From Bacteroidia bacterium (GTDB lineage Bacteria; Bacteroidota; Bacteroidia; J057): a stretch of DNA of 64,000 bases. The position numbers were made by a program, and so were the translations under genes. The stretch lies in NCBI GenBank assembly GCA_022760475.1, contig JALEFZ010000085.1, positions 1 to 64,000 on the forward strand. Direction: 5' to 3'. Positions 43,280-51,867 of the stretch are shown piece after piece. Within the stretch, counting starts at the first letter, position 1, and the number at the start of each line of letters is the position of its first letter. Below the pieces are notes generated by a model. That model was not told the DNA's origin and did not search any database. It saw only the letters and a program-made list of their open reading frames with translations.

Positions 43280-46200
43280 TCAGACTTCCATCATTTTTTC
43301 TTCGCGATATGCCGTTGGAGTCATGTTAAATTGTTTTTGGAAACATTTACTGAAGTACCTCGAATCTCGGAAACCAACCTGATAGGCGACTTCGGCAACC
43401 CTAAAGTTAGATTGGCTGAGCAGTTGGGCACTTCTCTTAAGTCGGAGGGATTTTACAAAATTATTGGGAGTTTGGTTGGTGATCCCCTTGAGTTTGGTAA
43501 ACAATAAAGGCCTGCTGACAGCCAACTCTCTGGCAAAAAGATCTACATTGAAATCAGGATCATCCATATATTCCTCAACAACAGAAATTGCTTTGGAGAT
43601 AAACTTCTCATCTGGAGAAGTCAGGGTAATTTCCTTAGGCTCCAATTTCAAAACTGTATGGAAGCGTTGTTTGATTCGCTTCCTGGATTCCAATAGGTTA
43701 AATACCTGGAGTTTTAACTCATAAGGGCTAAAAGGTTTGGTAAGGTATGCATCGGCCCCCGTTTCCAATCCTTCTACTTTGAAGATCTGGCCAGTCCTTG
43801 CAGTAAGCAAGATGACGGGGATATGGCTTGTTTCTAATTTACTTTTTAGTTGGCTACAAAGGTTGATCCCATCCATTTCTGGCATCATTATATCACTAAT
43901 AATGATATCAGGGGAAAATTCTATGGCTTTTTCAAGGCCTTGCTTCCCGTTATTTGCCAATATTACATGAAAGAATGGGGTAAATATTTTATGGATATAA
44001 GCCTGAACCTCCAGATTATCTTCTACAATCAGGATGGTTTCTTGTGGTGAATCTGACTCCTGAACTTCAAAAAGTGCTTTTTCCTCCTTAGCGACTTCTG
44101 TAGTAAACTTCTCCAAATAAGCGTCCATGTTTTCACTACTCTTGAAGTCTGCCAGGAAATCCTGGGGAACAAAATGTTCATTACCCTTTGGGATCGTAAT
44201 TTTGAAGCAAGCGCCTTTGAGTCTTCCCTTATCCAATGCAATTTTCCCACCATGCAATTCTATCAGTTGCTTGGCAAGCGCGAGACCGATACCACTGCTA
44301 GCCTCAGATCCGCTGGGATCAATGTCTCCTTGAAAGAAACGGTCAAATACCTTTTCAACAAGTTCTCCTTTTATCCCGGGACCGGAATCGCAAATCCGGA
44401 CTTCTACCCAGTCTTTTTGTGTCAATACAGCAATCTGGATTTTCCCTCCAGAGGGGGTAAACTTAAATGCATTAGAAATGATATTAAAAAAGACTTTTTC
44501 CAATTTATCTCTATCAAAAAAGAGGGGAATACTTTCTTCGGAGGATTCAAAATGATAGGCTATGTCTGATGTACGGGCTTTTTCCTGGAAAGACAAATAA
44601 ACTTCCCTCAGAAACCTGACGATATTTCCCTCTGCAACTTCAAGTCTATCATAATCTTTCTCAAGGCTTCTAAAGTCTAAGAGTTGATTTACCAAACGTA
44701 GAAGACGCTTTGCGTTCTGGTGAATGGATTGGAGTTGTCTTTCTCGACCAATGCTATCCATCCCATTTCGAATTAATTCTTCTACTGGGCCTAAAATCAG
44801 CGTAAGGGGGGTTCGAAATTCATGGGTTACATTCGTATAGAACCTCAATTTACTTTGATGTAACTCTTCTTGCTGCCCCTTGGCTATTTTCTCCAATTGA
44901 AGGCGTTGTTGCATAAGGATCAACCGATAAAGTACTGTAAGCAATATTATTAATAGGCTTAGGTAGATAAAGTAGGCAATCGGAGACTGCCATGGCGGGG
45001 GCAGCACAGTAATTTTCAGGGTCTTTTCTGTCTTGTTCCATATACCGTCATTATTTCCTCCCTTAAGTTTGAAGACATAATCTCCCGAACGCTGCAAAGT
45101 GTAACTGACTTCTGGTTGACCTTTTATATGCTTCCATTCTTTGTCCAATCCTTCAAGCTTATACATGTACTGGTTGTTGTCAGGATTAAGAAAATCAAGG
45201 GCAGCAAATTTCAAGGTAAAATTTGCCTTGTTGTAGGGAAAAACGATATGCTTGACCTTATTAATGGATTCAGAAATAATAGCTGTTTCATCATGGGGTT
45301 TAACAAGACGATTTGCTGAAGAAAGCGAAGTAAAAACTACTGGAGGTACAAAGGTATTGGTATGAATACTCCTAGGAAAGAAGGAAGTAAAGCCTTTGGT
45401 TCCTCCAAAAAACATTTCTCCTAAGCTGGATTTGTAAGCGGCATTAAAATTATATTCGAGGTTCGCCAATCCATCAGAATAATTATAATCTGTTACAGAA
45501 TTATCAGCTCTATTTATTTTTGCCAACCCCTTTTCAGTACTAAGCCAAATTTGGGATTGGTCATCTTCCAGCAGTCCAAAAACAGAATTTCCGGGTAACC
45601 CATTGGCTTTTGAATAAACTTCCTCCGTGGTTCCATCCGCAGCAAGTCGAAACAAGCCCTTTTTGTAAAAGCCTACCCAGATTTTCCCGTTATTCCCTTC
45701 TAACAATGAGCATACCATCCCGTCTTTTATCACATGCTGAAAATCTAGAACAGAATCTTCGGGATTAGGAATCTTATAAAGCCCTCTGGTTGTTCCTACC
45801 CAGATAGCTCCTTTAGCATCTTTTAACAATACCCGAACACCTCTCGCTTTAAAGCCTGAATTGGAAATTTCGTCTGGGCCATACTTATCCACCTGCCTAC
45901 TTTCAAGATCCATGATATTCAGGCCACCTCCATAAGTAGCAATCCATAATTTGTTGCCATTCAGTAGCAATCCATATACATTGTCATCACTTAAGTTTTC
46001 TCCTAGAGGCTTCTCCTTGTCAAACTTTTCCCACTTCCCAGAACGGATATTGAGGAGATTTAAGCCTTCGGCAAAGGTTCCTACCCAGAGGGAATCTCCC
46101 CTGCCAACCATGGCTTTGACATTGTTGCCACTAAGGCTATTCAGCTTCCCTGATTCGTATAAATAGTGTTTGTATTTCCCATTTTTGGGATTCAGGCAGT

Positions 46201-47389
46201 TGATACCACCCCCCTCTGTGCCTATCCAAAGATGATTGTTGTCGTCCTCCCAAAAGGCGCTCACTACCGCATGGCCAAGTTTATCTTCGCCTTCCTTGGG
46301 TTGATGGTGGGTAAATCGGTAGGATTCAGAATTATAGTAACTCACTCCTCCATAGTAGGTCCCAACCCAAGTACTTCCCCTGGAATCAAAGAAAATCGCC
46401 CTTACAGATCCATTGCTCAGGCTGCGTTCGATACCCAACTCCTTTTCGTATCGACTGAAATTTCCGGATTTTCCATTAAAAATACTTAATCCTCTGAATG
46501 TCCCAATCCAGACATTGCCCTTATTATCTATTTCCATGGATCGGACATCGTCGTCATTCAGGCTTCCACCATCAAAAGCGTCATGTTTATGGTGAATCAA
46601 TCCTTTACCAGCTTTCCATTGGTAAACTCCATCCTTTGGTGCTGCAAACCAGTAGTTGTCTTGGCCATCCTGCACACAAATTTGAATTGGAATATTTAGT
46701 GGACTACCATCCAGGTCCTTTACAATATTTCGTTCAAATACGGGTTGATTTTTGGAATCAAACTTCATGACGATTGGACCCAATCTGCTTCCAATCCAAA
46801 TCGAAGTATCCTTATCTTCCATCAGGTCCCAAATCAACATGTTGTGTTCAACATAACCATCTTCCAGAGAAATGGGCTGCTCCACAAAAAAACCCGTCTC
46901 TTCCTGGAACTTGAATAAGCCTCTTTCGGTACCAGCCCATAGATTACCCTTAGAATCCCTCAAAATATTTCGAACGTATTCTTGTGTAAGAGAATCATTC
47001 TTCCCCCTCTGGAAAAGTATATTCCGAAATGATTCATTTTCGGGCTCATACCAACATAGCCCCTTCGGACTGGAAATCCATAGCCGATCTATTTGCTTAT
47101 CATAATAGAGAAGTATGATTTCATTATCGATTAATCCTGAATGAGATGAGTCTCTTCCCACTTCATAAACCACCATGTTGTAACCGTCATACCTATTCAG
47201 CCCATTCCTGGTTCCAAACCACATGAATCCATCTCCATCCTGGGCAATGGCATAAACAGAATTCTGAGACAAACCTTTGCGATCATCAATGTGTCGGAAA
47301 AACAGAGATTCCTGCCCAAAGAGAGGTAAAGTACTGAGTGAAAGTCCAAAGGCAACAATCCAACAAAACCGTAATAGTAGAATATTCAC
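43280..47389 (-). CDS. Hybrid two-component system sensor/regulator (HTCS)
   Basis: A 1369-residue single-protein sensor and regulator of polysaccharide utilisation. Order: signal peptide 1-25; two-bladed-propeller periplasmic sensor of Reg_prop repeats (about 30-715, many NVWIGTFRGLSIF/LWIGTEGGGIN-type units); Y_Y_Y domain (about 720-785); membrane helix (about 790-812); HisKA with the phospho-His in HEFRTPLTLILGP (about 854); HATPase with NIISNAFKFTP, SGPGI and GIGLALAKQL; receiver domain with the phospho-Asp in IIISDIMMPEMDG (about 1164) and Lys in LTKPFSPYEL; and a C-terminal AraC helix-turn-helix (about 1260-1365). The frame has a stop just upstream, so translation must start at the GTG at 47389. 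It lies directly upstream of the receptor operon on the same strand and probably activates it when an oligosaccharide binds the sensor. Confidence 0.97.
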   Translation of the reverse strand: MNILLLRFCWIVAFGLSLSTLPLFGQESLFFRHIDDRKGLSQNSVYAIAQDGDGFMWFGTRNGLNRYDGYNMVVYEVGRDSSHSGLIDNEIILLYYDKQIDRLWISSPKGLCWYEPENESFRNILFQRGKNDSLTQEYVRNILRDSKGNLWAGTERGLFKFQEETGFFVEQPISLEDGYVEHNMLIWDLMEDKDTSIWIGSRLGPIVMKFDSKNQPVFERNIVKDLDGSPLNIPIQICVQDGQDNYWFAAPKDGVYQWKAGKGLIHHKHDAFDGGSLNDDDVRSMEIDNKGNVWIGTFRGLSIFNGKSGNFSRYEKELGIERSLSNGSVRAIFFDSRGSTWVGTYYGGVSYYNSESYRFTHHQPKEGEDKLGHAVVSAFWEDDNNHLWIGTEGGGINCLNPKNGKYKHYLYESGKLNSLSGNNVKAMVGRGDSLWVGTFAEGLNLLNIRSGKWEKFDKEKPLGENLSDDNVYGLLLNGNKLWIATYGGGLNIMDLESRQVDKYGPDEISNSGFKARGVRVLLKDAKGAIWVGTTRGLYKIPNPEDSVLDFQHVIKDGMVCSLLEGNNGKIWVGFYKKGLFRLAADGTTEEVYSKANGLPGNSVFGLLEDDQSQIWLSTEKGLAKINRADNSVTDYNYSDGLANLEYNFNAAYKSSLGEMFFGGTKGFTSFFPRSIHTNTFVPPVVFTSLSSANRLVKPHDETAIISESINKVKHIVFPYNKANFTLKFAALDFLNPDNNQYMYKLEGLDKEWKHIKGQPEVSYTLQRSGDYVFKLKGGNNDGIWNKTEKTLKITVLPPPWQSPIAYFIYLSLLIILLTVLYRLILMQQRLQLEKIAKGQQEELHQSKLRFYTNVTHEFRTPLTLILGPVEELIRNGMDSIGRERQLQSIHQNAKRLLRLVNQLLDFRSLEKDYDRLEVAEGNIVRFLREVYLSFQEKARTSDIAYHFESSEESIPLFFDRDKLEKVFFNIISNAFKFTPSGGKIQIAVLTQKDWVEVRICDSGPGIKGELVEKVFDRFFQGDIDPSGSEASSGIGLALAKQLIELHGGKIALDKGRLKGACFKITIPKGNEHFVPQDFLADFKSSENMDAYLEKFTTEVAKEEKALFEVQESDSPQETILIVEDNLEVQAYIHKIFTPFFHVILANNGKQGLEKAIEFSPDIIISDIMMPEMDGINLCSQLKSKLETSHIPVILLTARTGQIFKVEGLETGADAYLTKPFSPYELKLQVFNLLESRKRIKQRFHTVLKLEPKEITLTSPDEKFISKAISVVEEYMDDPDFNVDLFARELAVSRPLLFTKLKGITNQTPNNFVKSLRLKRSAQLLSQSNFRVAEVAYQVGFRDSRYFSKCFQKQFNMTPTAYREEKMMEV

Positions 47390-47451
47390 ATATAAAAATT
47401 AATGAATTTATATCCCTTATGCAATGAAAATGGAGGATAAAACAGTTCTTG

Positions 47452-47466
47452 ACAATTCAGAATTGT
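47452..47466. promoter_or_regulatory. Palindrome upstream of the HTCS gene
   Basis: ACAATTC-A-GAATTGT is a perfect 7-1-7 palindrome, 63 bp upstream of the HTCS start. It could be an operator site; no regulator is assigned. Confidence 0.35.
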
Positions 47467-47480
47467 GCTAATTTCTCCAT

Positions 47481-47522
47481 AAAATAAAAAGAGCTTTTTC
47501 AAGGCCCAGTTCCTCTGGGTCT
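47481..47522 (-). terminator. Weak terminator-like hairpin after the sulfatase-lyase gene
   Basis: On the minus strand GACCCAG and CTGGGCC (47503-47521 region) form a hairpin with one mismatch, followed at about 10 nt by a T-rich tract (47490-47481). It is weaker than the other terminators in the window. Confidence 0.3.
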
Positions 47523-47696
47523 TACTTTTCTTCATCAATAAGAAACCCTCCACAATTGTACCCATTAAGGATTTTTTGAAAACTTGTATTTTATGCCTCA
47601 TGTTAAAAAGTCGAACCTGGCCTGCCTTGTTATATCGGTCAGACTTAGAAAAGTAAACAGCATTAAGCCACATTTTTTCTTGATTTTAAGAAATCA

Positions 47697-50342
47697 TCAG
47701 GGTCTGAACATCGTATCCACCTCAATAGTGGGATACAACAAAGCATTTCTCAATCCATCTTGATGGTCTATACAAAGTTGTACATAGGCTTTCTCAATCA
47801 AGGGATCATCTATATAATAATGTGCAAGCCAGATCATTTCTCTGAATGCTTTCATTCTGCTTTCAATGCCTCCAAGCTGTGTATATGTCCATTTTTTCTC
47901 CCCCAGCATATAAGGTATCAGGAATTTTACGGCCTTTTTGATTGACCTTCCATCTGAGGATTCATAATTCCAGAGGTCTATTCCATAATACTCACCTAAA
48001 ATAGCGTTTTCAAATAGGTGGTTTAAATTTTTAATGCTGTAGGTCATCGACTTGGTCCGCTCAAGTTCCCAAGGCTGGCTTCCATCGGGTTCGATTTGTC
48101 TGCTTATTCGCTTGATTGCTACTGAATCCAGAATTAACCTGGCTATGGAGTCTTCCCCAACAAACATAGAATAGGAAGCTACCTGACTGTCATAAGATGA
48201 GCCATGGTTGTTATGCCACCGCCTTTCATCCCAAGCTTTTTCACTGCTTACCAGCCATTCATTATAGGTTTTAAACCAGTTTTTAAGTTCCAGATCAAGT
48301 TCTTTAGAATATGATTTAGATCCTTTCAACATACCTACACCATTTATCACTTTTAGGAAATTTCCCGTTTCGATGATTCCAATCCCTCTACCCTCCACGA
48401 TTCCAGGAATAGCCTGGCCATACTCCAGATGGGGATTCATTTTGGTAGCAGGATTTACAAACCATGTATGTATCAATTCGGTGGACTTGGCTGCGAACTC
48501 TTCCTTTTCTGTAAAGAAATAAGCCAAAGAAAGAATATGTACCGCGTCGGCCATCTTGTGAAGGGAAACCCCATCATAGTCGTTATACTCAGGATTTTTG
48601 ATGCCATCCTTCCTGATGTAAGGTAAGCCGTCAGGCGTTTCAGGGTTTGGCCACCAATAGATCCCTAAACTGTAATAGTCATGTTTATCTCCACTTGGAG
48701 GGATGAGCTTTTTGTCCAGGATGGTATAGGGTTTTGTTGTGAGAAGCTGAGTTGCACGTTTGTCCAGATCTATGACCATGGAACTATTATTAAATTCTCC
48801 CCTTTTAAAGCTTTTTTTTGCATGAAGTAAGTTTGCCTTGTCATAAAGAAAGACCTCAGGTTGCTCTGCAATTCCTTTTATGGCTTGATCGAATTTTTGG
48901 TGCAGTTTAGCAGCAAGTTCCCTTACAATCTCCTTATAAGGTTCCATTTCCGCCACATTATAATTTTCCAGGGAGTCAGAGCGATGGTCATACAATTCTG
49001 CAGCCATTTTTCTACCAGATGCCAGCTGTATCCACTCTGTATATCGAAAACCAGTTGTCCGTAAGCTGAACCCACTTACAGTCCTATCTTCAGACCTTCG
49101 ATCCCTTGGGAAGATACTGAATACATCTTGATGAACCTCATTTTCAGGATTTTCAAGAATAGGGACAAGACTTTGACCTTCCAGGTGATCAGGTTTGGGA
49201 ACTCCAGTCAGATCACAAAGGGTGGGATACATATCCAGCAATTCAGCAAAAGCATTGCTTTGCTCTCCATCTGTCTTCATTCTGGGTGTACTGATTATCA
49301 AGGGTACGCGGGTATCAACCTCAAAATTAGTGTGCTTGCTCCATGCGTGGTGATCTCCAAGTTTCCATCCATGATCTCCCCAAAGCAGTACAATGGTATT
49401 TTCTCTGAGGCCATTTTTTTCAAGGGCATCTAGTACCCTCCCCAACTGTGCATCTACATAGCTAACACAGGCATAATAGGCCCTTTTTAACTGAATAGCC
49501 ATTTCATCAGGTATTTGGTCTTTTCCTTGGGGAATCCCATAATATCCTCTCAATTCCCCCCAGTTGGTCAAAGAATAAGCTGTCTGGCCTGAAGGGAATT
49601 CTGGAGCAGGACTCAAAGTCATCTCCTCTGGCTTATATAAGTCCCAATATTTTTTGGGGGCACACCAGGGAAGATGGGGCTTATGAAAGCCCAAGGCCAT
49701 AAAAAATGGCTTTTTACTCTTTTTTAATTTTTTGAGTTTAGAAATGGCAAAATCCGCATTCGCCCCGTCCAGGTACTCATTGTCTTGGACATTTGCGATT
49801 TCGTATGCAGGTCCTTTTTCCTTTTTGGAGGCATCAAATCGCTTATTTACCCGAATAAGGTCCTTGGCTTCTGGAGTAATATACCCCCGCCCAGTCCAAT
49901 TTTCTTTGGGATCATGCCAATCTTCGCCAAATTGGTCGATATGATCCTCATCATGGTGATATACTTTGCCAATACAAAGGGTCTTATAACCATTCTCTTT
50001 AAAGTGCTGATTTAAGGTAAGGACATTCGGAACCAAATCCGTTAGAGAAGCACAAGTATAAATTCTCTTATTTTCAGGTCTAATTCCACTCATTAGGCTT
50101 GCCCTGGAAGCCATGCAAATGGCTTGTTGGCAATAAGCCTTTCGGAAAAGCAACCCATCCTTTGCCAAGCGATCCAGGTTAGGGCTGTGGACCAAATCTT
50201 GTCCATATGCTCCAAAGTCAGGACGTAAATCATCTATAGAGATAAACAGGACATTCATCCTGGAAGGCACCAAGTTTTCTGAAACCTGTCCGTAATCCTT
50301 TAGGCTAAAAGTCAGAATAAAGGCAAGTAGTAGGTATCTCAT
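47697..50342 (-). CDS. Sulfatase fused to an alginate-lyase-superfamily domain
   Basis: An 881-residue exported bifunctional protein (signal peptide 1-19). Residues about 28-485 are an S1-type sulfatase related to iduronate-2-sulfatases: metal Asp37-Asp38 in ISIDDLRPD, formylglycine Cys76 in CMASR, the GKVYHH and GFHKPHLPW segments, and Asp323-His324 in WGDHGWKLGDHHAWSKHT. Residues about 500-870 are an (alpha/alpha) barrel of the Alginate_lyase superfamily (PL5/PL38-like): YYSLGIYWWPNPE, MNPHLEYGQA, the catalytic NNHG (711-714), and the Arg762/Tyr768 pair in ERTKSMTYS. Both halves keep their catalytic residues. It would remove sulfate and cleave a uronate-containing chain by beta-elimination in the periplasm. 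The neighbour at 50563 is a stand-alone relative of the second half. Confidence 0.93.
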   Translation of the reverse strand: MRYLLLAFILTFSLKDYGQVSENLVPSRMNVLFISIDDLRPDFGAYGQDLVHSPNLDRLAKDGLLFRKAYCQQAICMASRASLMSGIRPENKRIYTCASLTDLVPNVLTLNQHFKENGYKTLCIGKVYHHDEDHIDQFGEDWHDPKENWTGRGYITPEAKDLIRVNKRFDASKKEKGPAYEIANVQDNEYLDGANADFAISKLKKLKKSKKPFFMALGFHKPHLPWCAPKKYWDLYKPEEMTLSPAPEFPSGQTAYSLTNWGELRGYYGIPQGKDQIPDEMAIQLKRAYYACVSYVDAQLGRVLDALEKNGLRENTIVLLWGDHGWKLGDHHAWSKHTNFEVDTRVPLIISTPRMKTDGEQSNAFAELLDMYPTLCDLTGVPKPDHLEGQSLVPILENPENEVHQDVFSIFPRDRRSEDRTVSGFSLRTTGFRYTEWIQLASGRKMAAELYDHRSDSLENYNVAEMEPYKEIVRELAAKLHQKFDQAIKGIAEQPEVFLYDKANLLHAKKSFKRGEFNNSSMVIDLDKRATQLLTTKPYTILDKKLIPPSGDKHDYYSLGIYWWPNPETPDGLPYIRKDGIKNPEYNDYDGVSLHKMADAVHILSLAYFFTEKEEFAAKSTELIHTWFVNPATKMNPHLEYGQAIPGIVEGRGIGIIETGNFLKVINGVGMLKGSKSYSKELDLELKNWFKTYNEWLVSSEKAWDERRWHNNHGSSYDSQVASYSMFVGEDSIARLILDSVAIKRISRQIEPDGSQPWELERTKSMTYSIKNLNHLFENAILGEYYGIDLWNYESSDGRSIKKAVKFLIPYMLGEKKWTYTQLGGIESRMKAFREMIWLAHYYIDDPLIEKAYVQLCIDHQDGLRNALLYPTIEVDTMFRP

Positions 50343-50562
50343 AGCTATTTGAGCTAAGGTTTTTTGGTAGTCATTTCCAAAAGGTAATCCCTCAATGGAA
50401 TTGATATCATTATAATCTGCTCTCTTTCTATGGAATAATCAAAGTCGAATAGCTTTAATTAAGCTGAGGATACGATTTTCATATTAAAATTAGACTTTTC
50501 ACAAGGGCATTGAATCCGGCATGGAATAACTTATGGATGCAAGATTCCATAAATAATTGCCC

Positions 50563-51750
50563 ATGAAAAAGCCCATGACATTATGCATCATTCTTTTATT
50601 GATGTGCATGAATTCCTGTAAACAAACAGAAGCAGGCGTATCTGATGGTGCCTTAATTGCCCTAAAGGATGGCATTCTGGAACGAGCCTCCAGGAATCTC
50701 AACGAAAAACCTATCACAGTTACCCATGCAATAAGTACTCGAAGCACAGGTGGAATACATGACTTCTTTTCAGAAGGGGATTATTGGTGGCCTGACCCAG
50801 ATAATCCTGGAGGACCATACATCCGAAAAGATGGCCAAAGCAATCCAGAAAACTTTGGTGATCATCGCAAGGCTTTGATGAGATTCAGTGAGGTTGTAGG
50901 CAACCTTTGCTCTGCATTCCTGATCACAAATGATACAGGCTATGTCAATCATATTAAAGCCCACTGTGATGCATGGTTTGCAGTAGATTCCAGTAAGATG
51001 AATCCACATTTGCTATACGCTCAAGCCATCCATGGCAGACATACCGGTAGAGCCATTGGCATCATAGACGGCATCCACTTGATGGAGGTCGTCCAATCTC
51101 TCATAGTCCTGGAACAAAGGGGGCTCCTGGAAGGAGTTCGTCTCAACTCTTATAAGGCATGGTTTTCATCCTTTTTGAATTGGATGACTACCCATCCTTA
51201 TGGCCTCAAAGAAATGGTTCATCCCAACAATCACTCTACTTGCTGGAATATGCAGGTAGGGCTTTATGCCGACTTTACAGGGAATGATTCGATTTTTCAT
51301 GCCTGTGTTGAGCGGTTCACCCACATACTACTTCCAAGCCAGATGGCCCCTGACGGAAGTTTTCCCTTGGAACTAGCTCGAACCAAACCCTATGGTTATT
51401 CGCTATTTAACCTGGATGCCATGGCGGGCAACGCACTGGTGCTTTCCACGGACAGCCTCAACCTGTGGAATTATCAAGCTGACAGTGGACAATCGATCCA
51501 AAAAGGAATTGTCTTCATGGCTCCCTTTGTCAAGAACAAAGGTAGTTGGACTTGGCAAAAGGATATCATGTATTGGGAGAATTGGCCTGTCGCACAGCCT
51601 GCCTTCATTTTTGGAGCTAAGGCTTATGGAAGACCGGATTTTTTCCGCTTGTGGGAAGTTTATGAACACTTTCCTGAGGTATTTGAGGTAAAAAGAAATC
51701 TACCCATAAGAAACCCACTCATTTGGATGGAAAGGCTGAATTCAATCTAA
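50563..51750 (+). CDS. Alginate-lyase-superfamily lipoprotein (PL5/PL38-like)
   Basis: About 395 residues from ATG 50563 (a TTG at 50557 is the only upstream choice). A lipoprotein: lipobox ending MNSC at residue 19. The (alpha/alpha) barrel has DYWWPDPDNPGGPYIRKDG, KMNPHLLYAQAIHGRHTGRAIGIID, the catalytic-type NNHSTCWNMQ, and ELARTKPYGYS with the Arg/Tyr pair. The equivalent motifs in the sulfatase fusion match closely (YWWPNPETP, MNPHLEYGQA, NNHG, ERTKSMTYS), so the two are paralogues. It is divergent from the sulfatase fusion, separated by 220 bp. Probably a membrane-anchored lyase for the uronate chain; alginate itself is only one possible substrate. Confidence 0.92.
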   Translation: MKKPMTLCIILLLMCMNSCKQTEAGVSDGALIALKDGILERASRNLNEKPITVTHAISTRSTGGIHDFFSEGDYWWPDPDNPGGPYIRKDGQSNPENFGDHRKALMRFSEVVGNLCSAFLITNDTGYVNHIKAHCDAWFAVDSSKMNPHLLYAQAIHGRHTGRAIGIIDGIHLMEVVQSLIVLEQRGLLEGVRLNSYKAWFSSFLNWMTTHPYGLKEMVHPNNHSTCWNMQVGLYADFTGNDSIFHACVERFTHILLPSQMAPDGSFPLELARTKPYGYSLFNLDAMAGNALVLSTDSLNLWNYQADSGQSIQKGIVFMAPFVKNKGSWTWQKDIMYWENWPVAQPAFIFGAKAYGRPDFFRLWEVYEHFPEVFEVKRNLPIRNPLIWMERLNSI

Positions 51751-51765
51751 AACTCAGGACTTTTA

Positions 51766-51800
51766 AGAGCCCGTTTGAAATTTAATCTTATCAATTACAG
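51766..51800 (+). repeat. Possible partial copy of the intergenic repeat
   Basis: GAGCCCGTTTGAAATTTAAT and the following TTACAG resemble the left end of copies B and C (GGCTGTTTGAATTTAGAAT and TTACAGG). No core or right end is present, so this is a fragment or a chance match. Confidence 0.3.
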
Positions 51801-51867
51801 TTGGCTCTCAAGAACCAAAGTTCCATTCTTTTTTCGCTTTAGCTCCATCTTAGAAACACAATAGGTT

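Larger units (their letters stand above)
47390..47696. other. Intergenic region upstream of the HTCS
   Basis: About 300 bp between the sulfatase-lyase stop and the HTCS start. It holds the palindrome described separately and a possible terminator hairpin. I see no credible gene; a 95-codon open frame here has no coding character. Confidence 0.5.

Noticed and set aside
47386-47673. 95-codon open frame between the HTCS and the sulfatase fusion
   Set aside because: Composition is not protein-like, there is no recognisable domain, and it would overlap the HTCS start.
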